Source: an uncultured Clostridia bacterium
GTDB lineage: Bacteria; Bacillota; Clostridia; Christensenellales; UBA1242
Direction: 5' to 3'
NCBI GenBank assembly: GCA_944376785.1
Contig: CALWDV010000031.1
Span: 1-11,674, forward strand
Length of the DNA stretch: 11,674 bases
Shown here in pieces: positions 1 to 7,610 of the stretch. The position numbers were made by a program, and so were the translations under genes. The notes below the pieces were generated by a model. It was given only the letters and a program-made list of their open reading frames with translations. It was not told the origin of the DNA and ran no database searches. Each line of letters opens with the position of its first letter. Position 1 is the stretch's first letter.

Positions 1-221
1 TTTTTAACTTTTTTTATTTATTTTTTTCCTTTCCTCTTCCACCCTTACCCGCCACTCCGTGTGTTTCACGTTTTTTATCTTCCAACTTATCTTTTTGTGC
101 ATTTTAACCATAAATATTGCGATGATTTTTTTTAATTTAATAATATTTTATATGTCATTTTACAACTATTATAATTTTTTATTATATTTATTTGGAAAAC
201 ATTACATTAATATTTAAAAGT

Positions 222-255
222 TTATTGTTACTTTGGGTTTATTATTACTTTGGAT
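222..255. repeat. Imperfect 17-base tandem repeat, two copies
   Basis: Two adjacent 17-base units at 222-238 and 239-255 match at 15 of 17 positions and share the core TTACTTTGG. They lie just downstream of the start expected from the leftward promoter at 271-298, so they would be in the leader of that transcript. This could be simple slippage in AT-rich DNA; no function is evident. Confidence 0.5.
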
Positions 256-270
256 TATTAAACTTGTTAT

Positions 271-298
271 TTTATAGCACCTTTGTTTAGTTAGACAA
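271..298 (-). promoter_or_regulatory. Leftward sigma-70-type promoter with extended -10
   Basis: Read on the minus strand, TTGTCT (293-298) and TATAAA (271-276) are separated by 16 bases, and TGC stands directly before the -10. This matches the extended -10 form seen at other promoters in the window. Transcription would begin near 264 and run leftwards out of the window. The M14 gene, on the same strand, ends upstream of it, so this should serve a separate unit. Confidence 0.5.
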
Positions 299-415
299 TT
301 TATTGTTATATTATTATTGTTATATATTATACTTATATATAATAAATCATATTAATTATATTTTTATAAAATTAAAAATTTTAAAAAACTTAAAATATAA
401 AAAATTTATCATTTA

Positions 416-1264
416 TCAAACTTGGTTAAGTGCAACAATGGGAACATCTTTGTTTTGATTAAAAACTGTTTCCAAATTTTCTATTCCTAACGGATGAGGT
501 ATGTTTGCATTTCCAATTTCAATTGTGTATGCTGGAACATCTAAATTCAAACTCACCCAATCAGAAAATCCACCAACACTTCCTTGGGTTTTAACAACAG
601 GATAACCGTTAACTTTTGAAATTTTTGTTGCGATTTTTAAATCTCTTTCTAACGACACTGCACTAAGCGTGTAAAATCCATAATAAATTATTTCACCTTT
701 GGTGTGCCATGAAATTGTTATGTCGGGATTAATATTTTTGCAATATTGAATTAACACTCTATTTTCTCGTTCACTTTCAGGGTAATATCCCACAAAATTT
801 CCTGAACTTGGACAAAATAAATTTTGGTCCCCTTTTCCCCATTCAGCATTAAAATTAACATTTAAATCAACGCCCAAGCCATTTGCTTTCCACAAGGAAA
901 AATCGTTGCCATTATTAATTAATTTCAAAATTTCACGCTGAATTTCACAATCAACGCTTGATTCGCCATCTAGCACTAATGCAATTCCATCTGGGTTAAC
1001 CATTGGAACAACATAATAGCCACCAACAAGTTTATTGTTTATAAATAAATCATTTAAATATTTAATTTCTTCAATTAAAAACAACGTTGACAAATATTCT
1101 CGTGCGTGAATACCACCTTCCATAAACATTTGCTTGCCATCATAACTTCCAATATGAAATGCAATTATGGGTCTGTTAAAAGTGCTATAACCAATTACAG
1201 AACTATCAATGTTTGATAAATTGATTAATTCATAAATTGAATTATAAATATCATTTATTTTCAT
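416..1264 (-). CDS. M14-family zinc peptidase
   Basis: A 282-residue metallopeptidase of the carboxypeptidase A (M14) fold. The zinc ligands are visible: H53 and E56 in the HARE motif of GGIHARE, and H187 in SWHTKG. The catalytic glutamate is probably E249 in YTIEIGN. NPDG (90-93) and GVDLN (131-135) are also typical of the family. The residue after that Asn, usually Arg for gripping a C-terminal carboxylate, is V136 here, which argues against a classical carboxypeptidase. Some M14 enzymes cut gamma-D-Glu-diamino-acid bonds in cell-wall peptides, and that is my best guess for the substrate. There is no signal peptide, so it probably acts in the cytoplasm, for instance in muropeptide recycling. 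The start is fixed by AGGAG seven bases upstream, which sits inside a hairpin. It ends in TGA followed directly by TAA. Family is sure; substrate is inferred. Confidence 0.9.
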   Translation of the reverse strand: MKINDIYNSIYELINLSNIDSSVIGYSTFNRPIIAFHIGSYDGKQMFMEGGIHAREYLSTLFLIEEIKYLNDLFINNKLVGGYYVVPMVNPDGIALVLDGESSVDCEIQREILKLINNGNDFSLWKANGLGVDLNVNFNAEWGKGDQNLFCPSSGNFVGYYPESERENRVLIQYCKNINPDITISWHTKGEIIYYGFYTLSAVSLERDLKIATKISKVNGYPVVKTQGSVGGFSDWVSLNLDVPAYTIEIGNANIPHPLGIENLETVFNQNKDVPIVALNQV

Positions 1265-1265
1265 A

Positions 1266-1296
1266 AAAAAACTCCTAAATAACTTAGAAGTTTTTT
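1266..1296 (-). terminator. Terminator-like hairpin containing the RBS of the M14 gene
   Basis: In the minus-strand transcript the arms 1284-1296 and 1266-1278 pair over 13 bases around a 5-base loop (GUUAU). The 3' arm ends in six U directly before the AUG at 1264. The only non-Watson-Crick pair is a G-U wobble in this strand; on the plus strand it would be an A/C mismatch, so the structure favours minus-strand RNA. It lies 28 bases after the HD gene stop and looks like its terminator. Yet AGGAG (1272-1276), the ribosome site of the M14 gene, is inside the 3' arm. No separate promoter is obvious for the M14 gene. Confidence 0.6.
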
Positions 1297-1323
1297 ATGT
1301 TTTAAAATTAAAATTTGTTTACA

Positions 1324-1995
1324 TTAGCATTTAAAATTATTTTTATTTTTCCAAATTTCATTATTTAATAAAATTTGAAAATCAAGCCCAACAAAATCAG
1401 CAAACACTTTAACTGCTTTAAAAATTTTTATTGCATGATAATAACTTTCAAATTCTGTTTGATCAAAATTAGAATTTACACAAAAATTAACTACCAAAGC
1501 ATTCCCAATAATATCATATTCAATTTTTTCAATGTGTTGACATTGTCTAAGACCTACAACTTCATACCCCATATTACCCAATCTGGTTTTATCTGCATCA
1601 AGTTTATCGGCAAAAATTAATGTGGCACAAATTAAATTTTTTTGCTTATCACAATTACTATGATTTTTTATTGCGTAATAAATTATGTTTTTTTGACTTC
1701 TTGTTAAATTTTTATGTTTTAAAATTTTCTTTGCTTCTTTAACACTTCGTTTGGCATGGTTCTTTTTACCATCTTTCATTCCTAAATCGTGCAAATATGC
1801 TGCAATTTTACCCAAATTAACAACTTCGTCTGTGGCACCAAACAATGTTAAAACTTTTTCAACAATATTAACAACATTTAAAACGTGAGTTAGTCCATGC
1901 AGAGACAACGGCTTATAATCAAACCTATCAATTAGTTCATATGTTGCCACAATATTTAAATCATTTTTTAATTCGTCATAAGTAAACATATCCAT
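1324..1995 (-). CDS. HD-domain phosphohydrolase
   Basis: A protein of 223 residues from the start chosen here. The HD metal-binding pattern is complete: H37 (LTHVLN), the doublet H69-D70 (YLHDLG), H80 (KKNHAKR), H112 (IKNHS) and D130 (FADKLDADK). Such proteins hydrolyse phosphate esters of nucleotides, often (p)ppGpp, dNTPs or cyclic dinucleotides; nothing here tells which. No transmembrane segment, receiver or other partner domain is present. The frame is open to an ATG at 2016, but an extended -10 (2003-2011) lies inside that extension and puts the RNA start at about 1995-1996, so the ATG at 1995 is the likely start, on a leaderless mRNA. The next ATG (1989) is also possible. It is a separate unit from sbcDC, with a terminator in between. 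Family is sure, function unknown. Confidence 0.85.
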   Translation of the reverse strand: MDMFTYDELKNDLNIVATYELIDRFDYKPLSLHGLTHVLNVVNIVEKVLTLFGATDEVVNLGKIAAYLHDLGMKDGKKNHAKRSVKEAKKILKHKNLTRSQKNIIYYAIKNHSNCDKQKNLICATLIFADKLDADKTRLGNMGYEVVGLRQCQHIEKIEYDIIGNALVVNFCVNSNFDQTEFESYYHAIKIFKAVKVFADFVGLDFQILLNNEIWKNKNNFKC

Positions 1996-2002
1996 CAAAA
2001 TA

Positions 2003-2011
2003 ATTTTAGCA
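2003..2011 (-). promoter_or_regulatory. Extended -10 promoter of the HD-domain gene
   Basis: On the minus strand the sequence reads TGTGCTAAAAT, with TAAAAT at 2003-2008 and TG one base before it. It is one base from the TGTGCTATAAT found before the RNA at 8738, and close to TGTGCTATACT before sbcD. No good -35 is seen. The expected start (1995-1996) coincides with an ATG codon. Confidence 0.6.
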
Positions 2012-2069
2012 CACATTAAACCATTTAAAAAACTATTTAATAATAAAATTTAATCATTAAACACTTTTT

Positions 2070-2104
2070 AAAAAAAGATAATGTTAAACCCATTATCTCT
2101 TTTT
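2070..2104 (-). terminator. Rho-independent terminator after sbcC
   Basis: Sixteen bases beyond the sbcC stop, the minus-strand RNA forms a stem with core AGATAATG/CATTATCT and a 7-base loop. The stem is extended by a G-U wobble and A-U pairs and followed by a run of U. The plus strand has an A/C mismatch at the wobble position, so it mainly serves the minus strand. It closes the sbcD-sbcC operon and separates it from the HD gene. Confidence 0.8.
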
Positions 2105-2119
2105 GTTAATTAATTCATA

Positions 2120-4804
2120 TTAAAATTGAGTTATAATGCTTCCTGTTTCATTATTATCTTTTATTACCACAACTTTGTTTGCAATATATTCTTGCATTTT
2201 ATCAACGTGAGTAATAAATCCAACAGTGAAATCAAGTTTTATTAAACTATCAAAGCAATTTAAAATATCATCAATATAATCTTCACTTAAATTTCCAAAC
2301 CCTTCATCAATAAAGAAGAAATTAAAAGTTTTGTTGTTGTTAACCGAAATGCTTTGTGACACTCCTAGTGCCAAGCCCAAACTGAAAATAAAACGTTCGC
2401 CACCACTTAATGTTTTAATGCTTCTTTCAATTCCACCATTAAAATTATCAACTGCAATAAATTCACCTGCATTTTTAGAAGAATATTTTAACATATATTT
2501 CCCACGTGAAATTTTATAAACAAATTTGTTGGCATATTGTGTGATTAAATATAAATATTCTTCTGAAACAAAATCTACTAATGCATTTTTAGATAAATAT
2601 GATGCCAGTTTTTGCATTAATTTTAAATCATTATGAACACCATGAAGTTCGGTTTCTAGTTCATTTTGTTTAATTAAAAGTTTTACATTATTATTATAAT
2701 TAGTTTCATCAATGCCAACTTTAACTTTCAATTCATTTAAAGATTGTTGTAATTTGTTTAATGATTCTTTTTTTGCTTCAACCATTTTTGTGTTTATTGG
2801 TTCACCATTTAATTCATTGTTTAAATTTTCTAACAATGTTTCAAAATAATTTTTTTGTTTTTCATAGTTATTTAAATCATTAACATAATTAGAATAATTA
2901 TTTTCATTAATTTCATTTTGCAAAGTTGCCACATTAAAATTATCAGGAATGTTTTGTTTTAAATTGTTTATTTGTTCGTTTAAATATTTCTTTTCAACAT
3001 CTAACGCTTTTAACATTGCATTGTTTTTAGAAATTGTTTCCATTAACTCAACTTTTTTAATATCACAGTTTTCTAAATTATTAATAACACTATTAAGTTC
3101 ATTTGAACAATCGTTTAATTCATCAAATTCTTTTATTTGTTCTTTTAAACTTTTTAATTTTTCATTTTTATTTAAAATGCTTTCTTTTAAATTTTCAATT
3201 TCTTTTTGAATGTTATTTTCATCAACAACATAAGAAGATTTTAATGCATAATAATCACTGTGTTTTTTATTAAGTTGATTTAAGTTGGTGTTAAGTTCGT
3301 TTTGTTTTTTAATAAATTCTTTATTAATATTTGGCAAGTTTTCCAATGCAACTTGCAAATCACTTAAAATTAAATCACGCTTATTAAGTTTTGTTTGATA
3401 ACTTGCAACATATTTATTAATTTTTGCAATTAAAGTTAAAATGTCTTTATGAATTCTATATTCTTCAACTTGATCTAGGTTGGTTTGATTAATACCATAT
3501 TTTAAATCGTTAAGTTTTTCAATAAAACCTTCGCTTTCGCTAAGCAAAATAGCATCTGAAATTTTCTTTAAAATTTTATCATTATTTTTTATTTCGTCAT
3601 TAACATTTTTTATATCGTTTAAAACAGAGTTTAAATTTTTTTCAACTTTTTCTTCGTGTTCAGAAACAATTAACAACTCATCTAATTTTGCAGAATGTTT
3701 ATCTTTTAAGGTTTTAAGTTCATATTCGATATTTTCTATTTCATCGCTTAAAACTCTTTTCTTTTCTAACGACAATTTAAACAAATTTAATTTTGCGTTT
3801 AACAACTCTTGTTTTTCTTTAAGTTCACCAATTTCATTATTTGTTTTGTTTAAGTTTTCTTCATTATATTTTAATTCTAATTCTACCGAACTAAACTTTT
3901 GATTAACATCATCAAGCATAACAATTTTGTTTCTAAGTTCATTAATTAAATTAAGCTTTTCTTTATTTGAATTAAATGTTTCAAGTTCAAACTTTAACTT
4001 TAAATAATATTCTTCACGCGACTTTATGTCAGAAAGTTGTCTTTTTGTGTCATCAAGCTTTTTGCTAGTGTTATATTTTGCATCAAGCTCTTTTAATTCA
4101 AATTGCAAATCTTTAATTTGTTTTTCTGTTGTTAATATAATTTTTTTGTTTAACTTAATTTCATTTGATAGTTGTTTTTGAGTTGTTTCATTTAAATTTC
4201 CAAAACCCTTTAATTGTTCTTCAAGTGTTAAATTTTTCACATTTAACACATTTAAACGTTCCTTAACTTTATTATTTAAATTTTCACCGAAATTTTCTAA
4301 ATTAAATAATTTTGAAATACTCTTCTTTCTATCAGCTGGTGTGTCTAACAAAAACTTATCAAATTCATTTTGTGGTAAAGCAATACATTTTAAAAATTCT
4401 CGTTTGCTAATGCCAAGCATTTTTTCAAGTTCAAAATTAACCTTTTCTGTTGTGTCACCCAACATTAAATTATTAGTTTTATTAATTAATTCGGCACCAC
4501 TTGTTAGCCCACTTGGTCTAAGTTTAAAATTACGTGTAACTTGAAAAACTCCACCTTTCCCTTCAAGTTCGAATTCGAATTTAATATATGCATCTTTAAC
4601 ATTAACATTAATAATGTTGGTTAAATTATCTCTGTCACTTGTTCCATAAAGTGCAATTATAATACAATCTAAAATTGTGCTTTTACCACTTCCTGTTGCT
4701 CCAAAAATTCCAAACAAACTTCCTTTTGAAAGTTTATTAAAATCAACATATTGTTCGCTTACATAACTATTAATTCCACAAATGGTTAATTTAATCGGCC
4801 TCAT
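2120..4804 (-). CDS. sbcC: SbcC, ATPase subunit of the SbcCD nuclease
   Basis: An 894-residue SMC-like ATPase of the Rad50/SbcC family. With SbcD it forms the complex that opens hairpins and trims blocked or double-stranded DNA ends. The N-terminal half-site has Walker A GATGSGKST (35-43) and the Q-loop glutamine of LPQNEF (Q145). The C-terminal half-site has the signature LSGGE (799-803), Walker B FFFIDEGFG (829-837) and the H-loop histidine H866. About 180-735 is charged, Lys/Glu/Asn-rich coiled coil. It is shorter than the usual 1000 or more residues, and no CxxC zinc hook is found anywhere; only six cysteines are present, none so spaced. I start at ATG 4804, placed after GAGG with 6-base spacing, rather than the GTG four codons upstream. 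The frame overlaps the sbcD end by 14 bases, which implies translational coupling. Confidence 0.93.
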   Translation of the reverse strand: MRPIKLTICGINSYVSEQYVDFNKLSKGSLFGIFGATGSGKSTILDCIIIALYGTSDRDNLTNIINVNVKDAYIKFEFELEGKGGVFQVTRNFKLRPSGLTSGAELINKTNNLMLGDTTEKVNFELEKMLGISKREFLKCIALPQNEFDKFLLDTPADRKKSISKLFNLENFGENLNNKVKERLNVLNVKNLTLEEQLKGFGNLNETTQKQLSNEIKLNKKIILTTEKQIKDLQFELKELDAKYNTSKKLDDTKRQLSDIKSREEYYLKLKFELETFNSNKEKLNLINELRNKIVMLDDVNQKFSSVELELKYNEENLNKTNNEIGELKEKQELLNAKLNLFKLSLEKKRVLSDEIENIEYELKTLKDKHSAKLDELLIVSEHEEKVEKNLNSVLNDIKNVNDEIKNNDKILKKISDAILLSESEGFIEKLNDLKYGINQTNLDQVEEYRIHKDILTLIAKINKYVASYQTKLNKRDLILSDLQVALENLPNINKEFIKKQNELNTNLNQLNKKHSDYYALKSSYVVDENNIQKEIENLKESILNKNEKLKSLKEQIKEFDELNDCSNELNSVINNLENCDIKKVELMETISKNNAMLKALDVEKKYLNEQINNLKQNIPDNFNVATLQNEINENNYSNYVNDLNNYEKQKNYFETLLENLNNELNGEPINTKMVEAKKESLNKLQQSLNELKVKVGIDETNYNNNVKLLIKQNELETELHGVHNDLKLMQKLASYLSKNALVDFVSEEYLYLITQYANKFVYKISRGKYMLKYSSKNAGEFIAVDNFNGGIERSIKTLSGGERFIFSLGLALGVSQSISVNNNKTFNFFFIDEGFGNLSEDYIDDILNCFDSLIKLDFTVGFITHVDKMQEYIANKVVVIKDNNETGSIITQF

Positions 4805-5984
4805 AAACCACCTCACCCATTAGTTCTAAAAATAATTCTGTTAATTCTTTTTCTGGTTTTTGACCTGTTTTATTTTCAACAAATTTTTCAAAAATTTCTT
4901 TTGTGCTCAAATCTTTTTTAGTAACAATAATTTGTTCTTGAATTTTTTTAGGCTCAACACTAATAGTTATAACATTAGGATAATTGTTTCTAATTTCCTT
5001 TATGTCTTGTGGATTAACAAAATCCATATTTTCAAAGATTATTTTTAATAATTTATCTTGATTAACTTTAATAAAATTTATTGCTTCTGTTATAGAACTA
5101 ACACGTTGAACCATTAAATGTTTCGTATGAAGAGCTATTTTATTAACATTTTTAACTCCGTTTTTAGCATCAATGTCTGCAACAATAACATAATTTTTTT
5201 TTGAAATGTCATCAAAAAATTTGTTAATGGTGCTTCCCGAATAATAAATATGATGAGCTTTATCAACATTAATTAATTGATGAACATGACCAAGTGCAGT
5301 ATAGTGTGCCTTGGAAATAATGTTTTCTCTGTTAACAAAAGAAATAGCTCCACCCACCACTTCATAGTTTTGAAACTCATCAGGAGTGCAATTAACAGGA
5401 TATGTTAACAAGTGGCTAACTGCAATGTTTATTGTGTCTTTTTTAAAACCACTTAGTGCTGGTTTGAACCATTCCTTAACACTATCATTTAGTTGCTCAT
5501 TTTCTTTCTTTATTTGTTTATAACGATAATAAGAAGGAAAAGGCATTGTTGCAACAACAACCTTTTCACCCGATTTTGTTTTAAATTCAATGTTGCCAAC
5601 ACCACTTGAAACTGCACAAATATTTTTATCTTTTAATGTAACAAACGGTATTTTTTCCATTTCACCCACTAAAAAAATGTTGTGTGCATTCGAAAAAACA
5701 TTGGCGTTTCTTAAACGTTTTGGGTCATCATGATTTCCAGCAATTGCAATAACTGCCCTGTTACCATTATTACTTAATGCCATTAATGTGTCAAAAACCA
5801 ATTTTTCGGCTTCGGCACTAGGTAAAAAAGTGTCATAAATGTCACCAGCAATAATAACCATATCAACTTTTTGTTCTTCTGCAATTTTAACAATTTCAGC
5901 ACAAGTTTGTTTTTGTTCTTCAATTCTTAAAAAGTCATCTGTTCTGCAACCTATGTGCCAATCAGCAGTATGTAATATTCTCAT
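4791..5984 (-). CDS. sbcD: SbcD, nuclease subunit of SbcCD
   Basis: A 397-residue Mre11/SbcD-type metallophosphoesterase of normal length. The phosphoesterase motifs occur in order: D8 and H10 (ADWHIG), D48 (GDIYD), N84-H85 (GNHD), H191 (SHLL), and H233 and H235 (GHVH). These bind two metal ions, usually manganese, for exo- and endonuclease activity. The C-terminal region from about 260 fits the capping domain and the helical segment that docks on SbcC. ATG 5984 is preceded by AAAGGAAAA and by its own extended -10 promoter, giving a leader of about 20 bases. It is the first gene of the sbcD-sbcC operon, in the usual order, and is divergent from dnaB. No key residue is missing. Confidence 0.95.
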   Translation of the reverse strand: MRILHTADWHIGCRTDDFLRIEEQKQTCAEIVKIAEEQKVDMVIIAGDIYDTFLPSAEAEKLVFDTLMALSNNGNRAVIAIAGNHDDPKRLRNANVFSNAHNIFLVGEMEKIPFVTLKDKNICAVSSGVGNIEFKTKSGEKVVVATMPFPSYYRYKQIKKENEQLNDSVKEWFKPALSGFKKDTINIAVSHLLTYPVNCTPDEFQNYEVVGGAISFVNRENIISKAHYTALGHVHQLINVDKAHHIYYSGSTINKFFDDISKKNYVIVADIDAKNGVKNVNKIALHTKHLMVQRVSSITEAINFIKVNQDKLLKIIFENMDFVNPQDIKEIRNNYPNVITISVEPKKIQEQIIVTKKDLSTKEIFEKFVENKTGQKPEKELTELFLELMGEVVYEAD

Positions 5985-6010
5985 TTTTCACTTTTCCTTT
6001 TAATAAATTA

Positions 6011-6019
6011 AGTATAGCA
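6011..6019 (-). promoter_or_regulatory. Extended -10 promoter of sbcDC
   Basis: The minus strand reads TGTGCTATACT, with TATACT at 6011-6016 and TGC before it. A TTGAAA lies 15 bases further upstream as a possible but closely spaced -35. The start is expected near 6004, about 20 bases before the sbcD ATG. Confidence 0.65.
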
Positions 6020-6140
6020 CATTTTATTTTTTTTCAAAATCAATATTTAATTAAGATTAAAATTAAATATGGCAAACTTTACTAATTGATTATTTTTTTG
6101 TTTTATATTACAATTTAACATAGTTAATTTTTTATTTATA

Positions 6141-6149
6141 TGTTATACT
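6141..6149 (+). promoter_or_regulatory. Extended -10 promoter of dnaB-dnaI
   Basis: TG at 6141-6142, one base, then TATACT at 6144-6149. No convincing -35 is seen. The start is expected near 6156, leaving a leader of about 20 bases that contains AGGAG (6165-6169). It is the divergent partner of the sbcD promoter, about 125 bases away. Confidence 0.6.
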
Positions 6150-6176
6150 TAATTCGTTAACAAAAGGAGAATGGTA

Positions 6177-7610
6177 ATGTCATTTTGCAAATTATCAAGT
6201 GAAATAACAAAGCAAGGATACACTCAAATTGAAAACAGTTTTATTTATGAATTTGTTCCAAACTTAAATCCACTTGCTTTAAAAGTTTATTTATATGGTT
6301 TATATTTGTGTCAAAATGGAATTGACCATACTATTAACGATTTTGAAAAAACTTTTAACTTATCAGAAGATGATGTTGTTAGTTTGTTTAAAAAATTAGA
6401 AGAGTTAAATTTGGTTGATTGCATTGAAACCAATCCAATGGAAATTAGATATTTACCAATAAAAAATTCCTCAATGTTTTTAAAGAAATTTGATGTTAAT
6501 AAATTTAAAACATTTAACGTTGAAGCACAAAATTTGTTAAAACGACAAATTGACATTAACGAATTTAACCAATATTATTATCAAATTGAAAAAAATAATT
6601 TGGATAAAGAAGCAGTTGTTAAAATTATTGAATATTGTGCAAGTAAAAAAGGTGAAAATGTTTCAGCGAACTACATTTTAACTGTTATTAGAAACTGGGC
6701 ACAAGAAGGAATTAAAACTGTTGAAGATGTTGAAGCAAGAATTAACAGCGAAGAAAGATATAATGAAGACCTTAAACTTGTTTTAACCACATTAGGAATT
6801 AAACGTGCAAGTAGTTTAGAAGAAAAAGATATGTTCTACGATTGGACAAATAATTTAGGTTTTACACTTGACACCATTGTTCATCTTGCAAAAATTACCA
6901 AAAAGAAAAAAGGTAACTTTTTAAAACTTGACGCGTTAATTAACAAATGTTATGAACTTCAAAAAATTAGCACAAAAGAAATTGATGATTATTTTGCAAT
7001 GGAAGAAGAATATTTTAACATTGCAAAAACAATTTGCAGAAATTTGGGTATTCATTACGATAATTTAAGCATTGTTGTTGAAACATATGTTTCTAATTGG
7101 TGCAATTTAGGATATGATTTAGAAGCACTTAACAAATTAAGTTTATATTGCTTCACATCTGGAATTAAAAGTTTGCAAGGGCTAGACAACATTGTTAACA
7201 AAATTTTTAAACTTGGAATTATTACTGCTAACGCAATTGACATTTACATAAATGAACTTAATTGTTTTGATAATAAAATAGAAGAAATAATTAACGAATT
7301 TGGACTAAATAGAAATGTTAACAAATTTGACCGTGCATTTTATAACACTTGGATTAACGACTGGAAAATTCCAACTTCCCTTTTAGAATATGCAATAAAA
7401 GAAAGTAAAAACAAAATGCAACCAATGCAATATTTAAACCGTTTATTGTCGGTTTATCACAATAAAAACATAAGCTCTGTTGATGAAGCAAAAAAAGAGC
7501 ACATTGACTTTGAAAGTTATTACAATAAACCAACAAAAGTAACTAAAAAAGAATATTCAAAAGAACAACTTTCCAACCTATTTGACACCATTAACGAGGT
7601 GGAACTATGA
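6177..7610 (+). CDS. dnaB: Primosome protein DnaB (Bacilli-type, DnaD/DnaB family)
   Basis: A 477-residue replication initiation protein. In Bacillus the homologue acts with DnaD and DnaI to load the replicative helicase; it is not the helicase. The N-terminal part (about 25-100) reads as a winged helix: LNPLALKVYLYGLYLCQNG, then a pattern ending in LNLVDCIE. The rest is helical and seems to hold DDBH2-type units (PF07261-like), with recurring W/GI patterns around 130-190, 215-275, 300-360 and 385-440. Length agrees with the Bacillus protein, about 470. AGGAG at 6165-6169 lies 7 bases before ATG 6177 but only 1 base before the in-frame ATG 6171, so 6177 is the start. The TGA stop overlaps the dnaI ATG. 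Sequence divergence is high, so DnaB rather than DnaD rests mainly on length and the dnaI neighbour. Confidence 0.85.
   Translation: MSFCKLSSEITKQGYTQIENSFIYEFVPNLNPLALKVYLYGLYLCQNGIDHTINDFEKTFNLSEDDVVSLFKKLEELNLVDCIETNPMEIRYLPIKNSSMFLKKFDVNKFKTFNVEAQNLLKRQIDINEFNQYYYQIEKNNLDKEAVVKIIEYCASKKGENVSANYILTVIRNWAQEGIKTVEDVEARINSEERYNEDLKLVLTTLGIKRASSLEEKDMFYDWTNNLGFTLDTIVHLAKITKKKKGNFLKLDALINKCYELQKISTKEIDDYFAMEEEYFNIAKTICRNLGIHYDNLSIVVETYVSNWCNLGYDLEALNKLSLYCFTSGIKSLQGLDNIVNKIFKLGIITANAIDIYINELNCFDNKIEEIINEFGLNRNVNKFDRAFYNTWINDWKIPTSLLEYAIKESKNKMQPMQYLNRLLSVYHNKNISSVDEAKKEHIDFESYYNKPTKVTKKEYSKEQLSNLFDTINEVEL

Larger units (their letters stand above)
1..415. other. Gene-poor AT-rich stretch at the window edge
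   Basis: No convincing gene is seen here. Positions about 110-415 are extremely AT-rich and contain A/T palindromes around 315-350. The only short frame is on the minus strand, 111 to 4 (35 codons, ATG to TAA). It lacks a ribosome binding site and uses codons such as CGG and ACG that are foreign to the neighbouring genes, so I do not call it. Positions about 28-73 stand out as much richer in GC, with a C-rich plus strand and a G-rich minus strand. A leftward promoter (271-298) suggests that a transcription unit starts here and runs out of the window to the left. No clear terminator for the M14 gene is visible downstream of its stop at 416. Confidence 0.5.

Noticed and set aside
4..111. A 35-codon minus-strand frame (ATG to TAA) downstream of the leftward promoter
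   Set aside because: It has no ribosome site, and it uses codons such as CGG and ACG that are not typical of neighbouring genes. It resembles no protein I know.
1996..2016. The upstream ATG at 2016 as start of the HD-domain gene
   Set aside because: The gene's extended -10 overlaps these codons, so they should not be in the mRNA, and no ribosome site precedes them.
4805..4816. GTG at 4816 as start of sbcC
   Set aside because: Its four extra codons are the ribosome binding site (GAGG) of the ATG at 4804, where the conserved N-terminus begins.
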